Origin: Pelodera strongyloides
Lineage: Eukaryota; Nematoda; Chromadorea; Rhabditida; Rhabditidae
NCBI GenBank assembly: GCA_036852015.1
Contig: JAANDG010000345.1
Coordinates: forward strand, 1-64,000
DNA length: 64,000 nt
Direction of reading: 5' to 3'
In this document: positions 53,101 to 62,100 of the stretch, piece after piece
How the letters are laid out: each line of letters begins with the position of its first letter
How positions within the stretch are numbered: the first letter of the stretch is position 1
Program-made: the position numbers and the translations under genes
The notes under the pieces: model-generated
Databases searched by the model: none
What the model saw: only the letters and a program-made list of their open reading frames with translations
What the model was told of the DNA's origin: nothing

Positions 53101-56100
53101 ATCTAAGTGAAAGTTGCCACGTGGAGAGCCATAGAAAAAACTCCACGGCAAAGTCGAGTTTTGAAGTTCGCGTGTGTTGGAAGAAAATGAACAAACGCAG
53201 TAGTCAGTAACATACTGACTTATAATTATTGTTTTCATAGCGTCTTAATTATATTTCCTTAGTAAGCTATTTCACCCGCCCATACAAAAGTTGTACGATT
53301 GTTCACCATGTGCTGGACACCGAGAGGAAAGAGGCGAACACAGCGCGAGAGAGTGCACTTTTTAGAGAGATTTAGAGAAACAGAGGAGGAAGAGAGAGAC
53401 GAGAGAAAAAAATGGATATAATTTCAGAATTAAGCTTAGGCTCCGATTATTTTTAACATTTAGCGTAATCTTATTTACGTGGAAGTTACCAAGTACCACG
53501 CGGAAGTTGCCATTTTTGAAGTGCGCGTATTTAGAAAAAAAATGAACATACACATTAGTCAGCAACATATTGACTTATTATTTTCGTTTTCATAGCGGCT
53601 TAATTATATTTCCTTAAAAATAAGCTGTTCTAACACTCCCATACAAAAGTTGTACGATTTATCATCATGTGCAGACACCGAGAGGAAATAAGAAAAGAAC
53701 ATATGTAAATGAGAGAGTGTAGACCTTTATGGCCTGCGATGTTACAGAGCATTTAATGAGATATGGCTATACAGTAACTTCCTGGCAAAACCATATTTTC
53801 ATGGCAGAAGCGGAACAGCCGGGTGACCACTCGCGTCCAGGTAATATACAGGCGTGATAAATTATACTTCTGTAGCTCCCTGGATCTGGCTATGAGGAGA
53901 GCGAAGAGGAGCGGGCGCACTCAGCTTCGACTTGGGCCAAAGTCATAGGGTTTTATTCACCTTTTATTAAGAACTTTCTTACATTGTTCACCAACTTTCT
54001 TAGTGACGTAGCGGATAAATCGGAATCGGAGCAGCCGCGGAAGGGGACCGCGATGAATCGGGCAAAAGCAAATATAAGGTTTATTCACCGGCACGTTCCG
54101 AACTTTCTTAGTGACGTTGCGGGATAAAAGCAGCCGGGGAAGGGGACCGCGATGAATCCGTCCAAAGCAACTATAGGGTCTATTCGCCGGCACGCTCCGA
54201 ACTTTCTTATTGATGTTGCGGGACAAATCGGAATCGGGCAGTCGGGTAAGGGGACCGCGACGAATCGGACCAAAGCAACTAATAGAGTTTATTTACCGGC
54301 ACGTTCCGAACTTTCTTAGTGACGTTGCCGGATAAAAGCAACAAGGGAAGGGGACCGCGACAAATCGGGCAAACGCAACTATAGAGTTTATTCACCGGCA
54401 CGTTCCGAACTTTCTTAGTGACGTTGCGGGATAAATCGGAATCGGAACAGCCGCGGAAGGGGACCGCGACAAATCGGGCAAACGCAACTATAGAGTTTAT
54501 TCACCGGCACGTTCCGAACTTTCTTAGTGACGTTGCGGGATAAATCGGAATCGGAACAGCCGCGGAAGGGGACCGCGATGAATCCGTCCAAAGCAACTAT
54601 AGGGTCTATTCGCCGGCACGCTCCGAACTTATATAAGCGCGACGACGAGCACAAATTGAAGCGAGGGTCGGAGCGGCCGAAGGCCGCGACGACCCGAGCA
54701 CCAGGCGCCAGGCGCGCGATAGCGCGCCTGGCGACTGGTATATATATATATATATAAAACAAACAATCAATTAATAGAAACTAAACTGATGAAAACTAAC
54801 CTTGGCCGCGAAGTCTGGAGTAAGGGTTTGCGCGACGAGTACGTTTTCCGTGAGTGCCTTCAGGTATCCTTCATTCACGTTAGGGCCTAATCCAACGATG
54901 ATCAGTTCGCCAGACAGAACAGTAGCGAGCGGGATGGCTGCGAGCACATCCGCACGGTCACTGAACATAACTCAAGTTTAACCATATGATGTGTACAATG
55001 GGCGGTGAAAAAGGTGAAAAAAAAAGAATGAAACATAATTTCTATTAGTGTATTAGCAAAAATAATATGAGGAATAGAATCACACAAACCTTGTGTGCGT
55101 GAACAGAATCGTGACCAGACTTGAGTTGGCTCGTTTAAAGTGATGCCCTATACTGGCGAATAGAAGACCTCTGAAAGAAAAATGATGTAAGAACAAATAT
55201 TGTCTATAAACCGAGTGCAAAGGAGATCTGGCACTGCTGCTATTTAGTAAAAGGAAACCAACTGTGCAATGCCTGGTTCTCCTCCAATGTATTCAACTTT
55301 TTGAATGGCATTTGCCAATGCGTTACTATCGGGATAGTTGAATGCGTTCGCGTAGAATATTCCTGTGTCGCCTACATAGGAGACAATAGCCGCCTCTGTA
55401 TCGGTTGGCGAGACATGCCATGTTGGGACGAGGCTATTCGATAGGAAGTCAACAATCTAAAAGGAATGTTTGCGACAGGAGTAGAAAAACAACTAAACAA
55501 GATTCCTAACAGCCATTGATTAATAACGTTGTGAGCTAGCTGTATCTCGAAAGTACCTTTCTGTAATTGTCCTTTCCGGTATTGTCTGAACTGTCAAGCT
55601 CAAGGAGGATATCTGCCATGCAGGAGAATGGAGATGGGAACGTTGTGGTGATCGGTGGAACAGTTGTTGTCGTTGTTGTAGACGGCATCGTAGTGGTTCT
55701 GCAAAATATGAGTTGTTATTTGGTTTCGTGGTTCATAAAGTCATATAGAATGCGATTTGAAAAAAACTCACGGTGGAGCCGGAGATGTTGGTGCGGGAAT
55801 GCAGAGCGTTTTAGTGATCTGGTCAGCCACTGACTTAGCAATGATAAACGATGGTGATGAAACAACGAAGTCGGAACCGGAGGCAAGCTTAAATATCGAG
55901 AGCTCACTATATCGAGAGCGTACAGCAAAAAAAAAAGAGCAAGCAAACAATTAGATGTACAGGATAAGGATTGTTACCTTTGCAGCTTTTACATTATTCT
56001 AAAACTCACATCTCTGACAGCATGGAGACTGTAGTTTCCGAGTGCTAGAATTGAGAGTGTATTTCCCCTCTGTTTGATTTGATCAGCATACTTTTTGGCC

Positions 56101-59100
56101 GTAGCAACATCGGCTGCATCACTGAAAGAATATAGTAGATTTAATGCTGCCAAAGGAATCAACCTCATTTTGGTGATTGCACATTCTATAGTACAAAAAT
56201 TGCTTCCATTTGCTTACCCGGACGCTGTGATGAGAATAGTCGATAGTGTTTCTTTCCGTGGAAGAAGGCTGACGGCCCGACGCAGTGTGCTGAATGGATT
56301 GAATCAAATAGCTTAAATATCTATTGTAAAGATCAAAGAAGATAGTTCCATATAACACTGCCCACAATATAGTATGCACACTGGTAGTGAGCCGGACGTA
56401 AACACCCATTCCTAGTTATCATAATGTGCCCTTTACCTGGTTAGAGATGCTGTTCTATCTGTGAATTTCGCATGCTGATTGACAAGTTGTTGTGCTTCAG
56501 TCAGAGAAGTCAGATCTCCATAAGAGTTGATCACATTGATGGTCGAATCGAATGTGGCAATTGAAATCGGCGTCTGCGGGATGGCCCACTCAGGCAGAAG
56601 CGAAGATGTTACGAACAATTTCAACTGAAATTAAACGTTGCTTATTGAAAAAACATATGACTTTAGTGTTAACTAACTCACATGACAATTGTCGCTCTTT
56701 ATCATGAAAAAGGATCGACCTGATCGAAATTGTCCTGTGTTATCATGGCTGCACTGGAATCGAACAAAAGAAGTATATCCTTTGAACAACCAAGTGGACC
56801 TAGAAATTATTTATAAGGCATTCGGGTAGTTTGCCGGAGTCAGGATAATAAGGACAACATTACCGAGATATGACCTACTGATAAGCCGGCAAAGTGAATA
56901 ATCGTCCTACCTTGTGTGGGACCACTTGTGGTAATTCCAGGCTGTGTCGTTACAATTGGCGTCGTCGTCTGCGGTGGGCCAGGCGATGTGGTCGGAATGG
57001 GATTCGCTGGAAGAATCATAAGTATGCCAAGCTGATTAACAAGAAACAACACAAAATTGTCCTCAACGAGCGCCATTAGCATTTCACTTACTCAAAATGT
57101 TGGTGATTTGATTGGAGATATCGTTCACATTTGAGGTGTCATTCCAAGAGACTGCCTCTGAAGGAGATGCCAATTGACCCAAGTTTCCAGAGTCGGATCC
57201 AACGGAAATAATTGTCAAGGAGCCTCGGGCGCGAACTTGGCTGGCATAGGTCATGGCTGACTGGATATCAGCGGGATCCCTAAAATTCAATATTCTTCTT
57301 TGTAACTGTACGCACACTGATAAAAACAGGAATTTCCTTCTATGTTTATCTTCATTTATGCCTTCAATTCGGGAATTCAGTACGTCGTTGTGATGTGTGC
57401 TGAATCCGCTGTTTTTAATACAATTGATCACTAACTTGGTGGCTGTAAACAGCACGACTCTTTCCGTTGGGAATGACCTGGGCGCGGCAAATTGTTTCAG
57501 GATCGACTTCAGAGCACTGAAATTTTAATTAGGAATTCCACTCTGTTCACACAAAAGTAGTTGCAATTTTAGTTCTGTTTAATTGCAACACAAAAAAAGA
57601 ACATATCTTCTACACTCAGATAAATTCTTTTGCTCATAAAGCAATGCCCTAATTTTGACCAACGATAAGGATAATTCCTGAAAAAACTTGCACCGCTTAC
57701 TTCGTGAGGGAAGCTGTTCCTTGAGTTGGCATAATAATGTTGAGGAATGCCGACAAATCAGCCTTGTTGGTCAGGTCACCGAACAGGGCGACTGGCTGGA
57801 AGTCTTTGTTCGAAGAAGCAAATGCTCCAAGAGCGACCCTTTCGAAGTGCGTCCACTTTGTTGTGACCAATGCGTTGATCGCAGCCTTTTGTTGAGTGAT
57901 CTGAAAACAAGGTGATGCCGCTTTTCATTGTTCCGTTCAAGAGGAAAAATATGATCAAATCCCGACTATTACGTACCATAGAGCTTCCATTTACTGATGC
58001 GTCCAAGATTAAGACCAGCGCGTCCTTGTCTGGGTAACAATCAGGACATGGCGGAGGAGTCGGAGCTTAACACATTTACATATACGTTGTAAGTATCCAT
58101 GAATATTATGTTATAGTTTTAGCAATGTAGTAATAATTACCTTGTAATTCTACTTCATGAAGCAAAAATAAAAATCTCACTGGTTGTTGTCGTCACTGGT
58201 ACGGTAGTTGTGGTAGGAATCACAGTTGTTGTGGTCGTACCAGGAAGGGGTCCAAGTGTGATTGGCGGATCGCGGTACCAACAAGTATGATCATCCAGCT
58301 AAAACATTTTAATGAATTGAGTAATCGTGTATGCACCAACTGTGTGCAAGCATTAGGTATCGGTCTTTGAGAAAAGAGCATATTTCAAAGCATAGAAATA
58401 ACAGTTATAATAGTAATATTAATAAACAAATTAATAGTCAATCACCCATTGAAAGAGGATGTTGTTGTACGGTTCAGCGTTAATCACGTTTCCTGTCAAG
58501 GCTCGCATGCAATCTCCTGCAAGTATTTAATTCTTAAAAAAGTGTTTGTCTTTGGCAAAAAAACTGTATGTACCACTTCACTAAAACAAATTAGACGAAA
58601 TGACATTATACCATCAATATTTGGTCCGTGTCCAATGAGAATCAAATTGAACAAGTCAACGCGACCGAGATCACTTTGGATTCCCTGGATAACTGGTTGA
58701 GCGGTAACACAGTCCTCGTATGTACTGAAAGGAAACTGTGTCAGTAAGGTGATTACTTTCAATTAGCCGAGACGATCACACACATTATCTTTAATTTAAC
58801 TCTCGTTTTGCTTTTGAGTGAAAATCCTGGAAAAGCCATATGCTGTATAGCTAACCAAACGGTTAAGTCAATAATACCAACCTCTGATTGACGAACATTA
58901 GAGCGGTCAGCAGTCTTTCTTTGTGTTGGCGGTGAGGAAGGCTGTCTCTCAGTGCTTGCAGTCCCCTAAAAGTTTCTATGTTACGTATGAAGGACAGTAT
59001 GTCTAACGCATAAAACCCCAGGAATTGGAACTCGTTCTTTTTCAATTTTGCTTACTTAATTTCAAGTTTGAAATTCCAGTTCTCTTTGGTTAAACATTTG

Positions 59101-62100
59101 TACATACTTTGTCATATTTGGAGGGCTTCCAAAGTAGTCATATTGATGAGCTCGCACCATCGAGTTAAAGTCGTTGCTATCCTTGTAATTCCAAACCCTG
59201 TCCATCTGAATAAATTTGTTACAAGGTTTGTTCAACTATCAAAATAGATTTAATAATTAGCTAAATAAACACTTTAGAATGACGTGTATTGATTAAGATA
59301 ACGAAGAGACACTTACCACCATGGTGTACGTCTGTGAATAGAAAATGGCAGCAGCTTGATGCTCCGAACCGATATTCCAGTAGGTTGTCAGATGACTGAC
59401 GGCGTAATCAACCACCTAAACGTTTATTATATCATCAACATGAATATGTGCCGGGTAGGGTTTAGTGGCGGTTTACTAATGAAACAAGGGTGTCTATATG
59501 TTTGCCGTCTTCAAAAAGAGATCCTCGCAACGGGCAGATCTTGACTAGTTATCCAGCCCCGCATAATTGCTTGGGAGCAGTATGATCAATGACAAGTCAG
59601 GCATAAAACTTACAAAGCCAAAGTTGTCCTCACTTCCTGTGGCGTCGGAACTGTCGACCATAAGCGCCAAATCAACATCGCAGCTCCATTGAGTTGGAAT
59701 CGGAGAAGTCATTGGTTGAGTTGTTGGGCTAAAATTAAGATGGTTTATATTGCACTGGACACTATTTAGAACACATCTTTAAGGTTGAGAACCAGTAAGC
59801 ACCAGTTACACTCATAAAGCCTAGCAATGGGGGAAATTGTCATAAGTTACTTACCAAATTAACGTTAATGCGAAAATATGTCGCACAATTACTTACATAA
59901 GTAATTGTATAAGTGCTCCTCGGGCAACACGCAATATAGTTTCAGGTAAGCAACAAACGAAGCATACCTGACTGTTGTTGTGGGAAGTGGGGGCGGGTTC
60001 AGACAGAGTGCATTGGTGATCTTGTGCCCCAAATCGTTTGATCCAGCATACGAAGCAGAAGAGAATGCAAACTGTTGGGAGGACGCAAGCTGGAAACAAT
60101 AATTATTCACAAAGTACTGATACGTTGAGTATTACTAGCTAAACTTTCATATTATAATTAAAAAAAAAAAACATTCGAGAAATATTCCAACACATACCGA
60201 TGACGCGTCTGCACTGCCAAAGGAGACCGTAATGACCGAGTTACCACTCTGCTTCAATTGCGTGGCATACGGAAGTGCACTGGCCATATCGGCAGGATCA
60301 CTAAAAAGTACAAATATATCCAATTACTATCCTTAACTGATAAACATATGTTCGATTCTGGACAAACTGGGACATAGAACTACCTGGAAGCTGTTAGCAG
60401 AATCGTGACAGTCTGCTTGTTGCTTGGAAGGAGCTGTGTGGCAGCTCGAAGAACTCTGAAACTCTTTACAATTAAAGAATCTGCCGTCTGGCTATGTTAT
60501 TCCATGCTTATTATTCGATCAGTGTACACATATAATAATACCAAATGAAACAATAAATACCTGGTAACTCCGGCTGGGGCATTGTGTTGGTAGAAGACCG
60601 ATTGTTCAATCAATTGAATAAGCTCCGAAGTGCTTATAATATCGAATGATGCAAATGTGTTCATTGACTTCGCAGTGTATGAGGCTGCTGCGAGAGCAGA
60701 ATGCGTTGGACCGACCGTCCAGTAGGAAACCAAGACCTCGACCCATTGTTTATACTGCAATAGACCAATTTAGAGTGAAACTCGAGTAGTTCATAACGCT
60801 GCTCTATTACGTTCATACCAGAATAATACGAATCCCTCAAAATAAAACATGAACATATTGTTTAGATAATAATTTACATCGTTGAAGTTGTCTGATGTGG
60901 GCAACGCCATTGATTGATCCATGAGCAGAATGATGGACTTGTCACAGCCAACTGGAGGAATTGTGGGTGACGTTGTGGGACCTGTTGTTTTGGGCACTGT
61001 GGTTGTCGTTGGTTGCAAACCTAGATGTAGACAATGTAATGTTTGCCGTAATCAAGCAACCATCGCTGTCCAACATATCAGACATTGTTGTCAGACATAT
61101 TGAATATTGCCATAAAACTTGCAAACATATTATTTGTGTTGCTCATAGTAATAAATATTATCGTAAAAAATAGCAATAATATCTCTCTAACAAACTTGTG
61201 GGAGGTTGTGGAGTGGTGGTGGTTGTAGTGGTCGGTCCAGGCGTAGGCGTTGGCAACGGATTTGCTGAAAAAAACTTGTTACATAACCTAGACTGAGCAT
61301 TTCTTGCCAATTTGCTCATTGTCAAGGCAGACACTGTTTCTCACTAGGATTACCCACCACCACTTACTCAGTATGTTTTCCACTTGGTTGGCAACATCGT
61401 TCGGGTTTGTGGTGTCCTTCCATGGGAGTGCATCAGAAGGAGAAGCCAAGGTTCCCAAATTTCCAATATCCGATCCGACAGAGATTATGATCAGTGAACC
61501 TTGTGCGCGAATCTGGTCTGCGTACATTTTTGCTGATTGAATATCAGCGTCGTGCCTGAATGGATAAGGTGATCACTGCTAGTTGCTCTCGGATGTGCTT
61601 TTACGTCAGTACTGCTTTGTATGGTTATGTTTGTTATTTTTTCCTTATCGGCTACCCTTCAATAACCATCGCAACTACACTAATATGCAATAATCTTTTT
61701 GTACTTACTTTGTCGAAGTTAGCAGAATAACTCTTTCTCTCGGGAATGCTGATGGAGCGCGGAAATCTCTGATGATTGTCTTCAGCGCACTAAAATCAAA
61801 AAAGAAATTACATATTGCCACGGTGAACTACCACAGGGAAATTGTCTATTCAACATAAACCTACTTTGTTAAAGAGGCGGATCCTTGGCTTGGCATGATG
61901 ATATTGAGGAATGCGGACAAATCGGCCTTGTTGGTCAGATCACCGAATAGTGCCACTGGCTGGAAGTCTCTGTTCGAAGAGGCAAAAGCTCCGAGGGCAA
62001 CCCTTTCGAAGTGAGTCCATTTCGAAGTGACCAGCGCATTGACCAGTGCTTTCTGCTGGGTGAGCTGAAACAAAATAGACGTGAATGAGAAATACGTTTA

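Larger units (their letters stand above)
52571..54738 (+). mobile_element. Non-autonomous Helitron, about 2.17 kb
   Basis: The 5' end is TCTACTATTATATAAACGAG after a host A. The 3' end is an 11-bp GC-rich hairpin (54707-54717 with 54722-54732, loop GATA), then GA and CTGG before a host T. The A^T insertion, 5' TC, 3' hairpin and CTRR end are the Helitron hallmarks. There are no terminal inverted repeats, no target-site duplication and no Rep/helicase frame. Open frames inside are repeat shadows. Confidence 0.7.
51652..55698 (-). other. VWA domain A3, split by a 3.05-kb intron
   Basis: Exons run from 55698 (TTTTTTVPPITTT, then FSCMADILLELDSSDNTGK) through PTWHVSPTDTEAAIVSYVGD, ANAFNYPDSNALANAI, VTILFTHTR and LIIVGLGPNVNEG to 54801. 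The intron 54800-51755 carries a Helitron and a MITE. The last exon, 51754-51652, reads LNALICNGQPGRETLAP and a Thr-rich linker, like the VNGLVCSGTPGRETLPP tail of A5. The MIDAS loop is DSSDN. Confidence 0.75.

Noticed and set aside
53957..54762. Minus and plus open frames of 60-115 codons
   Set aside because: They are shadows of the 100-bp tandem array inside the Helitron; the repeated peptide blocks follow the DNA repeat, with no domain.
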